Source of the DNA: Sediminitomix flava
GTDB lineage: Bacteria > Bacteroidota > Bacteroidia > Cytophagales > Flammeovirgaceae
Length of the DNA: 64,000 nt
Assembly (NCBI RefSeq): GCF_003149185.1
Contig: NZ_QGDO01000005.1
Span: forward strand, 310,001-374,000
Direction: 5' to 3'
Below the pieces are notes generated by a model that saw only the letters and a list, made by a program, of their open reading frames with translations, was not told where the DNA came from and ran no database searches. Both the position numbers and the translations under genes were made by a program. Positions 43,914-53,260 of the stretch are shown piece by piece (the stretch's first letter is position 1; each line of letters begins with the position of its first letter).

Positions 43914-44894
43914 ATCACTCACGTCTATTGCGATAACGGTAGCACCTATTACCTCATCAACATTTCTGATTGGAGTGAAAAGTACTTTTCTTCTAAAGAC
44001 CTTATTTGCGTATTCAATACTGTAGAACTCTGAAAATTCTTCTCCTTTAAATGCTCTTGAAAGGCTTTCTCTTAAGTCCTTTCTATTGTTTTTAGTCGTG
44101 ATTTCAAAAATAGAAGTTTTATACAAAGCCTTTTTTTCTAAATACTGCTCTACGCTCTCGGCAAAATGATAGTTGCAAGAAATTAATTGAAAGTTGGTAT
44201 TCACTGAAAAAATCTGAGTATCACAGGCATTCATGATTGAGTTAAGAATAGCTTTATTCTTTGCATTTTCTTTTCTGATGAAGCGCTCTTGATTTTCTTG
44301 AGCCTGTAATTGTTCTTGATAAATGTGGAGTTCTTCTCTACTTTCTTTGAGCGATTTATCTAATAATTCTTCATTTTCTTGAGCATTGATAAGTTGTTCT
44401 TCTTTGGCGATGTCTTCGGTAATATCTCTTGCAGTGACTAATATGACATTGTCAAATTGTTTGATTTTTTTAGATGGTATACAATTAACATTGTGCCAAT
44501 GATATTCCCCCGATTTAGTTTTTAATCGAATTTGAATGTCTTTAATGGTTTTAAAATCTTTTCTGATTTGATCGAGAAGATTTTCGATTATCATTAGATC
44601 TTCTGTGTGAACATAATCGCTCACATTTTTGCTGGTTAGGTCTTTGGATGAAAAACCTGAAAGTCTGAGCCATAAAGAGGGTGCATAAATAAACTTGCCT
44701 GTGAAATCAATCACAAAAAGACTCTCTTGGGTATATTTAAATACCAATCTAAAGATTTCTCTGAAGAAGGCATTTTCTTCAATTTGTCTATTTATTTTTT
44801 TCGACTTTTCAATCAAGTTTTCTAACTCGTCTATTTCATTAGAAGAGAGATTGTGGTATGACTCTAAATATTTCTTTATTTTATCTAAAAACAT
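43908..44894 (-). CDS. Two-PAS-domain protein with no output domain
   Basis: 328 residues. PAS domain 1 spans about 45-160 (FVIDFTGKFIYAPSLWLRLSGFS, then the PAC-type GEYHWHNVNCIP and VTARDITED). A coiled coil follows (QLINAQENEELLDKSLKESREEL, about 165-225). PAS domain 2 spans about 228-328 (QIFSVNTNFQLISCNYHF, EVIGATVIAIDVSD). There is no histidine kinase, GGDEF or HTH domain, so any signal must pass through a partner or through dimerisation. It may sense a small ligand, redox state or light. Transcribed alone. Confidence 0.88.
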   Translation of the reverse strand: MFLDKIKKYLESYHNLSSNEIDELENLIEKSKKINRQIEENAFFREIFRLVFKYTQESLFVIDFTGKFIYAPSLWLRLSGFSSKDLTSKNVSDYVHTEDLMIIENLLDQIRKDFKTIKDIQIRLKTKSGEYHWHNVNCIPSKKIKQFDNVILVTARDITEDIAKEEQLINAQENEELLDKSLKESREELHIYQEQLQAQENQERFIRKENAKNKAILNSIMNACDTQIFSVNTNFQLISCNYHFAESVEQYLEKKALYKTSIFEITTKNNRKDLRESLSRAFKGEEFSEFYSIEYANKVFRRKVLFTPIRNVDEVIGATVIAIDVSDL

Positions 44895-44945
44895 TCTTTA
44901 TGAGGCTTTACAATGAGGGGTGTAGTCTTTAAATATTAGAATTAT

Positions 44946-44953
44946 TAGTTTTG
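44946..44953 (+). promoter_or_regulatory. Predicted -7 element of the RNA methyltransferase gene
   Basis: TAGTTTTG, an exact TAnnTTTG match, 32 bases before the TTG start codon at 44986. Confidence 0.4.
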
Positions 44954-44985
44954 TAGGAAAGTTTCAGACTAAAAAGAATTTAAAC

Positions 44986-45729
44986 TTGAATAAACGTTGG
45001 CAAAAAGAAGTCAGAGCACTTCACTTGAAAAAGAATCGTAAAGCTTCACAGAGATTCCTTGTGGAAGGGAGAAAGAATGTGGAAGAGTTACTAAGGTCAG
45101 ATTATAAAATCGAAGCACTTTTTTATACCCAAGAATTTGAGGAAAGACATCAAGACTTACTCAATTCGTCTAGTGCTGAATTGAAACAACTTTCTAATAT
45201 TTCTGATCTAGAAAAAGCGGGTACTTTCAAGTCTAATGATGCAGCTATAGCCATCGTTCGAATGAAAGAGGCTGTGAAACCTAATGCTGAAAATGAATTA
45301 GTTATCTGTCTTGATGATGTTAGAGACCCTGGAAATCTAGGTACAATTATCAGAATAGCAGATTGGTATGGGATTAAAAATGTATTTTGTTCGGATAATT
45401 CTGCGGACTTTTATAATCCTAAAGTGATCTCTTCAACTATGGGGTCTTTTTGTCGTATCAATCCTTACTACGGTGATCTAACTTCATTTTTAGAAGCGCA
45501 AAATTCCAATACCCCAATTGTAGGTGCTTTTATGGATGGGGATAATATATATCAGTCCAAACTCGCAGAAAAAGGAATCTTAGTGATGGGAAATGAGTCC
45601 AATGGAATTTCAGAACAGATTGAGGGACTTATCAATAAAAAAATCACTATCCCAAGATTTGGAGAGGCTGAATCTTTAAATGTAGCCATCGCTACAGCAG
45701 TTATTTTGGATAATTATAAAAGACAATAA
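44986..45729 (+). CDS. SpoU/TrmH-family RNA 2'-O-methyltransferase
   Basis: 247 residues with a TTG start, chosen because the homologous N-terminus begins at NKRWQKEVRALHLKKNR and no ATG is nearby. An N-terminal SpoU substrate-binding domain (ASQRFLVEGRKNVEELL) is followed by the SPOUT knot: CLDDVRDPGNLGTIIRIADWYG (motif 1, Arg and Asn), VMGNESNGISEQI (motif 2) and IPRFGEAESLNVAIATAVIL (motif 3). It methylates a ribose in rRNA or tRNA; the exact target is undetermined. It is followed after 3 bases by the CobW gene, so probably co-transcribed. Confidence 0.92.
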   Translation: MNKRWQKEVRALHLKKNRKASQRFLVEGRKNVEELLRSDYKIEALFYTQEFEERHQDLLNSSSAELKQLSNISDLEKAGTFKSNDAAIAIVRMKEAVKPNAENELVICLDDVRDPGNLGTIIRIADWYGIKNVFCSDNSADFYNPKVISSTMGSFCRINPYYGDLTSFLEAQNSNTPIVGAFMDGDNIYQSKLAEKGILVMGNESNGISEQIEGLINKKITIPRFGEAESLNVAIATAVILDNYKRQ

Positions 45730-45732
45730 ATA

Positions 45733-46692
45733 ATGAAACGCATTCCTGTAACTATACTAACTGGATTTCTAGGAGCTGGAAAAACAACTTTACTCAATCA
45801 CCTTATAGAATCACAACCCAATACGAAGTTTGCGATTATAGAAAATGAGTTTGGGGCAATAAATATTGACAAAGATTTAGTGAATACACAAGCTCAAGGG
45901 ATTTTTGAATTGTCGAATGGATGTATTTGCTGTTCTTTAAATCAAGAGTTGGGACAAACTTTAAATAAACTTGTAACTACAGGAAAGGATTTTGACCACT
46001 TGATTATTGAAACTACGGGAGTTGCTGAACCTGACGGGATATTGTCTGTATTTATAAATGACTATCATTTTGATGAGCTTTTTGAGGTGAATGCTGTCAT
46101 TGGTATGATTGATGCAGAACATTTACTAAAAAGCTTAGAATCAGAGCCTGTCGCAAAAAGACAGCTAGCCTTAGCAGATTTGTTAGTGTTCAATAAATCA
46201 TCTGAAATAGATGAGGAAATAAAGCAAAATGTACTTGAGGCAGTAAAAGCAATCAACCCATTGGCTAGTATTATTCATACTGACTACGCGAAAGTCAATG
46301 CAGAAGAAGTACTGTCACAATTTTCTTTTAGAGCGGATACTGTCAATGAGCGAATTCTAAATTCTAAATCTGAAAAAGGGGATCATCATAAAGGAATAAA
46401 GTCACTTACTTTTAGCCAAAATAAGCCCTTAAATCTTAATAAATTTCAATATTGGCTCCGTTCACTTTTATTGTTCAACCCTGATGGAATTTATCGAATT
46501 AAGGGTCTGTTGAATAAGCCGAACACCGAAGAGAAAGTAATCATCCAATCAGTTAGAGGGAATATCATATTCTCTGAAGGAGACAAGTGGAGTGAGGACG
46601 ATGATAGAACATCTCAGCTAGTCATTATTGGTCATGGTTTAGATCGAGAAACTTTACAAAAAGGGATCGACTCATGTGCGATTGAGGAATGA
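45733..46692 (+). CDS. CobW/G3E-family GTPase, putative metal chaperone
   Basis: 319 residues. The P-loop is GFLGAGKTT (11-19) and the metal-binding signature is NGCICCSLNQEL (Cys64, Cys66, Cys67), the CxCC motif of COG0523 proteins. Members deliver zinc or other metals, or help insert cobalt or nickel; the metal here is not predictable. The C-terminal CobW domain is present (GIYRIKGLLNKPNTEEKVIIQSVRG). It is the second gene of an operon with the RNA methyltransferase and a 282-aa unknown. Confidence 0.93.
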   Translation: MKRIPVTILTGFLGAGKTTLLNHLIESQPNTKFAIIENEFGAINIDKDLVNTQAQGIFELSNGCICCSLNQELGQTLNKLVTTGKDFDHLIIETTGVAEPDGILSVFINDYHFDELFEVNAVIGMIDAEHLLKSLESEPVAKRQLALADLLVFNKSSEIDEEIKQNVLEAVKAINPLASIIHTDYAKVNAEEVLSQFSFRADTVNERILNSKSEKGDHHKGIKSLTFSQNKPLNLNKFQYWLRSLLLFNPDGIYRIKGLLNKPNTEEKVIIQSVRGNIIFSEGDKWSEDDDRTSQLVIIGHGLDRETLQKGIDSCAIEE

Positions 46693-46729
46693 TCTCAAGA
46701 AAATAGAGACGAAAATAACAAACAAGGAT

Positions 46730-47578
46730 ATGAAAAATCAGAAGACGCCTATTACCCTAATTTCAGCAAACAACGCTAACGTTAAAAAGTACCTAGACAG
46801 CCTTCCAGATTTTGAGAATAAAGGAGTTCTATACCAAGAAGCTTTTGAAAAAAGCTATGAGAATTTTCCTCTTTTCTACAAAAAGATGTCTGAAGACTAC
46901 ATTATGGACTTGTTGAAATCGTTAGACAGATGTCCTGAAGTTGAGGGAATTGTAATGGTCTTTTCTGATGAAATGAATCTGAATCAAATTAAGTACATCT
47001 TAACTTCAGATAAAGAGTTCTTAAGATTTTTCCAGATTGAGAAGTCAATTTTCTATCCGTTAGAAAATGAATTGATCGACAGAATAAATGCTCATGAATC
47101 GGCTTATTTGGCCAATGTGCTTGAAGTCGATGAGGTAGTGGATAATTTACATTCAGCGGAGTTGTCAATTATCAATCCTCATTTGAAGTATCTTCATTTA
47201 GATGAGAATAAGTCTTCTTCAAAAGTTTCGATTTATGAAGAGTCTGAGAGTGATCACAGTTTCAAAGTGATTAATCATGAATTGACACTGGATGAAATAA
47301 GCGAATGGGCTGAAAAAGCTTTATTTGTTGGAGAAATTTATAAGATCAAAGGAGAGATACTTCATAAAGGTGTAATGTATGCTTTTGAGAATATTGGATC
47401 TCATTTTATGTATTATCCAACGTATAAATCATCTACATCTTCATGGTTAATTGTTGGTGGTCGAGAAATTGATAAAGAGTATATACTCAAAGAAATTAGA
47501 CATAAAGAAGTAGTGCCTGCAATGATTTCTGAAAAGCTGCATTACTTTATTGGTGGAATAGGAGCGTTAGCAAACTAA
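46730..47578 (+). CDS. Unrecognised protein, partner of CobW
   Basis: 282 residues from the ATG at 46730. The ATG at 46676 is in frame but overlaps the end of the CobW gene and gives a charged, non-conserved start. No signal peptide or membrane segment. It has mixed alpha/beta sequence with VEGIVMVFSDEMNLNQIKYIL and YFIGGIGALAN. I cannot place it in a family. It lies 37 bases after the CobW stop, so the two are probably co-transcribed; that context hints at metal homeostasis but nothing in the sequence confirms it. Confidence 0.65.
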   Translation: MKNQKTPITLISANNANVKKYLDSLPDFENKGVLYQEAFEKSYENFPLFYKKMSEDYIMDLLKSLDRCPEVEGIVMVFSDEMNLNQIKYILTSDKEFLRFFQIEKSIFYPLENELIDRINAHESAYLANVLEVDEVVDNLHSAELSIINPHLKYLHLDENKSSSKVSIYEESESDHSFKVINHELTLDEISEWAEKALFVGEIYKIKGEILHKGVMYAFENIGSHFMYYPTYKSSTSSWLIVGGREIDKEYILKEIRHKEVVPAMISEKLHYFIGGIGALAN

Positions 47579-47593
47579 TTTCATATCTACATA

Positions 47594-47636
47594 AAAAAAT
47601 CCCAATTGTAGTTCAAATACAATTGGGATTTTTGTT
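47594..47636. terminator. Bidirectional terminator
   Basis: AAAATCCCAATTGTA and TACAATTGGGATTTT, 15-bp perfect stem with a seven-base loop, between two convergent genes. Confidence 0.88.
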
Positions 47637-47655
47637 TTTTATAATAACTAATTCT

Positions 47656-49926
47656 TTAATCCATAATCATTAGTTTGGCAAAAGCTAGGATTAGCGTTTT
47701 TTCACCTTCAGAATCAAAGTTAACTTTTGCTCTTTTATCTGAGCCATCTTCCAAAATGGCTGTGATTGTACCTTTCCCAAATTTCTTATGCAGTACATTT
47801 TGACCTTGTCTTAGCTCTGCTGGATTTGACGGCGTAAAGTTTTCAAGGTTTGGGATATCTTTCTTTTTAGAGAAAGAGGTAAATGTATTTCTGTTAGTAG
47901 TAGGAGACTTTGATTCAGTTTTACTAAATGATCCAAATCGACCTGAAGTAGCTTGTCCTTCACTGAAAGATGAAGGTCTTCTGACAGGTTTTTGAACATT
48001 TAAGAATTTAGAATCTACTTCACTCAAGAATCGGCTAGGCTCACACATAATCAATTTACCAAAACGGTATCTTTGAAGGGCGTATGAAAGTGTAAGCTTT
48101 GACATCGCTCTTGTGATTGCTACGTAGAAAAGTCTTCTTTCTTCCTCTAAGTCGGCTCTACTTTCAAGCATCATTTGAGAAGGGAAAAGATTCTCTTCCA
48201 TACCAGCAATATAGACATGCTTGTACTCTAGACCTTTAGACATATGTATGGTCATAAGGGTCACAGCATCGCTGTCTTCTTTACTCTGATCTTGTGAAGT
48301 GATCAGAGAAACTTCCTGAAGAAATGTTTCTAAACTTTTATCTTCTTTTTCAGGATCATCTACAAAAGCTTTGACAGCATTTAGTAACTCTTGAAGGTTT
48401 TCATAACGTACACGACCCTCAACTGTTTTATCATCATATAATTCACGGAGTAATCCAGACCCTTTCGCTACAGATGTTGCTGCAGTAAATGCATCTTTGT
48501 TTTTGACATCTAACATGAAAGCTTGAACCATGTTCGCAAAGTTTTCAAGCTGAGTTGTTAGTCTACCTGTGAAGTATCTTCTAGCATTTAGAATGATTTG
48601 CCAAGGTGTTGTATTCTCCTGTGAGGCTTTCACTAATATTTTATCAACTGAAGTAGGACCAATTGCTCTTTTCGGGTAATTAATAATCCTTTTTAGTGCT
48701 TCCGTATCGGCAGGGTTAATGACAAACCTTAAATAGGCTACCATATCTTTGATTTCCTTTCTTTGGTAGAAAGATAAACCTCCAATGATACGGTAAGGAA
48801 TATTCATTTTCCTTAAAGATTCTTCAATAGATCTGGACTGAGAGTTTGTACGGTAAAGAATAGCAAAATCTTCACAATTGAGGTTGTTATTCATTCTTTC
48901 CTCAAAAATGGAAGTTGCGATCAATTTAGCCTCTTCAGAGTCAGATGTAGCCCTAATTACATCAATCAGTCTACCATCGTCATTGCTAGTCCAAACGTTC
49001 TTTTTAAGCTGGGCTTGGTTGTGTTTGATAACTGAGTTAGCAGCTTCAACAATATTTTGAGATGAACGGTAATTCTGCTCAAGTTTGATGACCTTAAGAT
49101 CGGGGTAGTCTTTCTCAAAGTTCAAGATGTTTTGGATGTTTGCTCCCCTAAAGGCATAGATACTTTGTGCGTCGTCACCTACTACACAAATATTTTGACG
49201 TACCGCTGCAAGCTTCTTTGTGATTGAATATTGAGAGACGTTGGTATCTTGAAACTCATCAATCATCACGTATTGAAACTTTTGCTGATACTTATTTAAA
49301 ACATCAGGGAATTTATGGAGAAGGACATTTGTGTTGTATAACAAATCGTCGAAATCCATCGCATTTGCTTTAAAACATCTCAAAGCATACTCTTTGAAAA
49401 TATCAGCAATTTTTGGTCTTCCACTCGCTTCATCCTCTAATTTATATTCTGAGTTATTTGCATAACCTCTCCACGAAATTAGATTGTTTTTAGCATTTGA
49501 AATACGAGCTAAAACACCATTTGGTTTATAGATTTTATCGTCGAGTTTATACTCTTTAATAATAGATTTAATTACGGACTTTGAGTCATCAGAATCATAG
49601 ATCGTAAAATTACTCTGATAACCTAGCTTGTCTGCTTCATATCTTAAAATACGAGCAAAAATAGAGTGGAAAGTTCCCATCCATAGGTTTCTTGCCTCAG
49701 TACCAACCACACTTTCAATCCTCTCTCGCATTTCGCGAGCAGCTTTATTGGTAAAAGTCAATGCTAAGATGTTAAAAGGTTCAACCCCTTTTTCCATCAA
49801 ATAAGCAATTTTATAAGTAAGAACCCTTGTTTTACCAGATCCAGCACCAGCAATAATCATCATTGGACCTTCAGCGTTTACAACCGCTTCTCTCTGTGGC
49901 TCGTTAAGACTATTTAAATAATCCAT
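47656..49926 (-). CDS. pcrA: UvrD/PcrA-type superfamily 1 DNA helicase
   Basis: 756 residues. It is a 3'-5' helicase for repair and removal of recombinase or replication blocks. Motifs: Q motif LNEPQREAV, Walker A GAGSGKT (27-33), DEFQDTN (motif II), QNYRS (motif IV), MTIHMSKGLEY (motif V) and VAITRA (motif VI). A C-terminal Tudor-like segment (LRQGQNVLHKKFGKGTITAILEDGS) is the PcrA tail that contacts RNA polymerase in Firmicutes. PcrA and UvrD are hard to distinguish here; I name it pcrA on that tail. Transcribed alone. Confidence 0.93.
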   Translation of the reverse strand: MDYLNSLNEPQREAVVNAEGPMMIIAGAGSGKTRVLTYKIAYLMEKGVEPFNILALTFTNKAAREMRERIESVVGTEARNLWMGTFHSIFARILRYEADKLGYQSNFTIYDSDDSKSVIKSIIKEYKLDDKIYKPNGVLARISNAKNNLISWRGYANNSEYKLEDEASGRPKIADIFKEYALRCFKANAMDFDDLLYNTNVLLHKFPDVLNKYQQKFQYVMIDEFQDTNVSQYSITKKLAAVRQNICVVGDDAQSIYAFRGANIQNILNFEKDYPDLKVIKLEQNYRSSQNIVEAANSVIKHNQAQLKKNVWTSNDDGRLIDVIRATSDSEEAKLIATSIFEERMNNNLNCEDFAILYRTNSQSRSIEESLRKMNIPYRIIGGLSFYQRKEIKDMVAYLRFVINPADTEALKRIINYPKRAIGPTSVDKILVKASQENTTPWQIILNARRYFTGRLTTQLENFANMVQAFMLDVKNKDAFTAATSVAKGSGLLRELYDDKTVEGRVRYENLQELLNAVKAFVDDPEKEDKSLETFLQEVSLITSQDQSKEDSDAVTLMTIHMSKGLEYKHVYIAGMEENLFPSQMMLESRADLEEERRLFYVAITRAMSKLTLSYALQRYRFGKLIMCEPSRFLSEVDSKFLNVQKPVRRPSSFSEGQATSGRFGSFSKTESKSPTTNRNTFTSFSKKKDIPNLENFTPSNPAELRQGQNVLHKKFGKGTITAILEDGSDKRAKVNFDSEGEKTLILAFAKLMIMD

Positions 49927-50308
49927 AATTAAATTTCATCTAACCTTGATCTATCATCTACAAAGTTAAAAGCTTATTTCTATTTTTTGATAATCTAGAG
50001 GAAAAGCTTTAGGATAAAATCTATTTTAAATAGAATCATAAAGGAATGTAAGGAAATGTACAAGTTTGCAGAACTGCAAGTTTGTATTCACCGTATTATT
50101 AACATGGGGTATAGGTTTTTGTACTTAAGCAGTATAATTCAATCAAATTGAAAAAAAAAGAGCTGTATGCTTTGCATTTTTTAATGGGAATTAACAAATT
50201 AAATTAATGGATAACTGTTATTTATTTAATTTAAAATAGGATTTTATCTGTTTATGGAGCTGTAGATAAAGTTAGAGGTCATTATTGTTTCACCAAAACT
50301 ACAATGCT
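49927..50308. other. Intergenic region with a 26-base near-palindrome
   Basis: 382 AT-rich bases between divergent genes. At 50060-50085 the arms ACAA and TTGCAG mirror CTGCAA and TTGT around a central AA, with one GT/GT mismatch on each side. A weak promoter-like TTTG at 50081-50084 overlaps its right end. No other gene-like signal. Confidence 0.4.
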
Positions 50309-50884
50309 ATGGAATTTATTTTCGATTACAATCAGAAACAAGAAATAAGAAAAGGAGATATCCTTTTAGCAGAACCTTTTATGACTGACCCAAATTTTGA
50401 ACGTGCTGTAGTCTTGGTCTGTGAACATAATGAGGAAGAAGGGTCCTTTGGGCTCGTTTTGAATAAACCTTCGGTGGTTCAAATGGAAGATATTTCGTTA
50501 AACTTGGCCAAAGAACATGAATTATTTATCGGAGGCCCAGTAGAGCAAGATACACTCCATTATTTACATACAATGTCAGATGTAAAAGGGGCTGTTAAGC
50601 TCAGAAATGGCGTTTATTGGGGAGGAGAATTTGAACACCTACAATTTATGGCAGAAAATGGATTCTTAACCACAGATAATTGTCGATTCTTTATGGGTTA
50701 CAGCGGTTGGAGTCATTTACAGCTAAGAGATGAGCTAGAGAATAATTCTTGGATTGTTTCACATCAAGACCCATCAATTATTTTTAAAGAAGAAAGTGAT
50801 ACATTGTGGCAAAGTGTTCTCAAAAATATGGGAGGAAAATATAAAGTACTTTCCAATTACCCGAGAGATCCAAGATGGAATTAA
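50309..50884 (+). CDS. YqgE/AlgH-family protein
   Basis: 191 residues from the ATG at 50309; the longer frame opens on a TTG and adds only eight residues. The signature is KGDILLAEPFMTDPNFERAVVLVCEH, then GSFGLVLNKPS, HELFIGGPVEQDTLHYLH and FFMGYSGWSHLQLRDELE, all typical of DUF179. YqgE/AlgH was first linked to alginate regulation in Pseudomonas; its true role is unclear. Transcribed alone, with a terminator at 50910. Confidence 0.94.
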   Translation: MEFIFDYNQKQEIRKGDILLAEPFMTDPNFERAVVLVCEHNEEEGSFGLVLNKPSVVQMEDISLNLAKEHELFIGGPVEQDTLHYLHTMSDVKGAVKLRNGVYWGGEFEHLQFMAENGFLTTDNCRFFMGYSGWSHLQLRDELENNSWIVSHQDPSIIFKEESDTLWQSVLKNMGGKYKVLSNYPRDPRWN

Positions 50885-50909
50885 AATATTAGACTATAAA
50901 TTAGAATAG

Positions 50910-50937
50910 AAAAACTGACCCTAGGTCAGTTTTTTTG
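50910..50937 (+). terminator. Terminator after yqgE
   Basis: AAAACTGACC, loop CTA, GGTCAGTTTT, then T-run and GTTT. Confidence 0.82.
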
Positions 50938-51167
50938 TTTAAAAATAGAAGGTATCTCAAATTAGATAGATTAATTTGAGGTTTGAAGCTGAAAAATTTG
51001 GTTTGTTTAAAATGGAATTACGACATTTGAATACAAACGGGGAATGAATACCTTTTTGAACTTTAGCTTAATTATTTTTAGAAATTAAAGCATTCTAATT
51101 CATCGAGGTATAACATGACTTAATATCTATTCCCTAATCATTATGGTTAGGACTAAATAAATAGCAT

Positions 51168-53111
51168 ATGAGTACAAATCCTGAGGACGCACACCAACCT
51201 TCTGAGGAAGGAAATTCTAACAATCTTGACAATAACAAGATTGTTCCAGACGTAAACGATGGTTCTGAACAAAAAAATCAAGAAATGAGCGCAGAAGAAA
51301 AGACATTAGCGAACAAAGCTCAAGAAGCTGAAAACAACATCAAAGAAGAAGTTTCTACTGAAGAAACTACAAATGAAGTTGAAGACAAAGTGTTTGAAAA
51401 TGAGATTGATTTCCACAAACTTTCGAAAGAAGAGTTGGTGAAAGTATCTCAAGAGTTGACAACTGTAAAAGATGTAGTTAAGGCGGAGCAGGTTGTAAAA
51501 GAAATTCGTGAGGTAATTGAGGATATCCGTAGAGAGGAGTCTGAAATCGCTAAAGCTAAGTTTCTGGAAGAAGGTGGTGATGAAGATGGGTTTGAGTATC
51601 GTGATAAAGATATCGATGCTTTCTTTACTAATTATAAAACGGTTAGATCTCGTAAAAAACAATATTTCGAAGATCTTCAATCAGCTAGAGATAATAACCT
51701 GAAAGCTAAAAAGAAGGTTATTAACGAAATCAATGAAATCCTAGATTCTTCGAATCAATCTGGAGCGATGGCTAAAGTTAAAGAGCTTCAGAAAAAATGG
51801 AAAGAAATTGGTGCTGTACCTCAAGCAGATGCTGATGATCTTTATAAAACATATCATGCACTTCTAGATCGTTTTTACGATAACATGAGTATTGAGTTTG
51901 AATTAAAAGAACTTGATCGTAAGAAAAATCTAGAGTTGAAGTTAGCGCTTTGTGAAAGAGCTGAATCTCTATTAGAAGAGGAAAATATTAATGAAGCAGT
52001 TACAAAATTGAATTTGCTTCATGATGAGTTTAAATCTATTGGTCCTGTTCCTAAAGAAGAACAAGATGCAGTTTGGGATAGATTTAAAAAGGCTTCTGAT
52101 GTACTATATGACAAAAGAAGAGCTCATGCAGAAGAGTTTAAGAAAGTTCTCAACGAAAACATGCAGAAGAAACAAGATCTTTGTCTTCAAGTTGAGAAGG
52201 TTTCAGATTTTGACTCTGACCGTATAAAAGAATGGAATGAGAAAACGAAAGAATTGCTGGCTATTCAAGAAGAATGGGATAAAATTGGTCCTCTTCCAAG
52301 AGAAGTAGCTAAAGATATCAATAAGCAGTTTTGGGGTAACTTTAAATCATTCTTTGCTCGTAAGAATAAATTCTTTGAAAAGCTTGAGGCTTTCAGAGCT
52401 GAGAACTTAAAGAAGAAAGAAGAGCTAGTAGCTAAAGCTGAAGAGCTTAAAGATAGCGAAGATTGGAACACGACGACTAACGATCTGAAAAGACTACAAG
52501 AGGATTGGAAGAAAATTGGTCCTGTTCCTGAAAAATTCCGTGATTCAGTTTACGAAAAGTTCAAAGCTGCTTGTGATGTTTTCTTCGAGAGAAAAAGAAG
52601 CCAACGTAAAGAACAAGATAAAGAGTTCTTGGATAACTTGAAGAAGAAGGAAGAAATCATTCTTGAAATCAATACTTTGGCTAAAGAAGATGGAGATTTC
52701 AATATTGATTTGTTGAAAGAAAAAGTACAAGCTTTTATGGCTATTGGCTTTGTTCCTAGAAGAGACAAAGATGCGATCATGGATAAATTGCTCAATGCTT
52801 GCGAAACTTATCTTGATACTTCGTCTTTAGAAGGTGATGAAAAAGAAACTCAAAAGCTGAAATTCAAAGCTGATATCTTTAAATCTGTTCCTGGTGGAGG
52901 AAGATTTAAAAATCAAGAGAGTAAAGTTCGTAACAGAATTACAAATCTTGAGAATGATATTGCTTTATGGCAGAACAACCTTGCTTTCTTCGCTAATTCG
53001 AAGACAGCTGATAAGATGAGAGAAGAGTACAATGAGAAGATTTCTAAAGCACAGGCTGAAATCAAAGTACTTAAAGATCAATTAAGAATCATTAGAAGCA
53101 TTGAGAACTAA
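51168..53111 (+). CDS. DUF349-repeat coiled protein
   Basis: 647 residues. The N-terminal 140 residues are low-complexity and acidic (SAEEKTLANKAQEAENN). Then come five DUF349 units, recognised by LQKKWKEIGAVPQADADDLYKTY, LHDEFKSIGPVPKEEQDAVW, IQEEWDKIGPLPREVAKDIN, LQEDWKKIGPVPEKFRDSVY and VQAFMAIGFVPRRDKDAIMD. Between units lie long charged helices; the C-terminus is a coiled coil (SKAQAEIKVLKDQLRIIRS). DUF349 has no agreed function; it behaves as a helical repeat scaffold. No signal peptide, so it is cytoplasmic. Transcribed alone. Confidence 0.92.
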   Translation: MSTNPEDAHQPSEEGNSNNLDNNKIVPDVNDGSEQKNQEMSAEEKTLANKAQEAENNIKEEVSTEETTNEVEDKVFENEIDFHKLSKEELVKVSQELTTVKDVVKAEQVVKEIREVIEDIRREESEIAKAKFLEEGGDEDGFEYRDKDIDAFFTNYKTVRSRKKQYFEDLQSARDNNLKAKKKVINEINEILDSSNQSGAMAKVKELQKKWKEIGAVPQADADDLYKTYHALLDRFYDNMSIEFELKELDRKKNLELKLALCERAESLLEEENINEAVTKLNLLHDEFKSIGPVPKEEQDAVWDRFKKASDVLYDKRRAHAEEFKKVLNENMQKKQDLCLQVEKVSDFDSDRIKEWNEKTKELLAIQEEWDKIGPLPREVAKDINKQFWGNFKSFFARKNKFFEKLEAFRAENLKKKEELVAKAEELKDSEDWNTTTNDLKRLQEDWKKIGPVPEKFRDSVYEKFKAACDVFFERKRSQRKEQDKEFLDNLKKKEEIILEINTLAKEDGDFNIDLLKEKVQAFMAIGFVPRRDKDAIMDKLLNACETYLDTSSLEGDEKETQKLKFKADIFKSVPGGGRFKNQESKVRNRITNLENDIALWQNNLAFFANSKTADKMREEYNEKISKAQAEIKVLKDQLRIIRSIEN

Positions 53112-53134
53112 TTCTCAAAGGATATAAGATTTAC

Positions 53135-53171
53135 AAAACGGTAAAGAAGCACTGCTTTTTTACCGTTTTTG
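53135..53171 (+). terminator. Terminator after the DUF349 gene
   Basis: AAAACGGTAAA, a bulged G, AAGC, loop ACT, GCTT, then TTTACCGTTTT and a T-run. Confidence 0.8.
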
Positions 53172-53260
53172 TTTTTATATCACTTGTGCAATTTCATAGT
53201 AAAAAGTAAACTTCATAGAATGTAGTGAAGCGCTATTTTGAGAGAACTAAATAGCCAACT

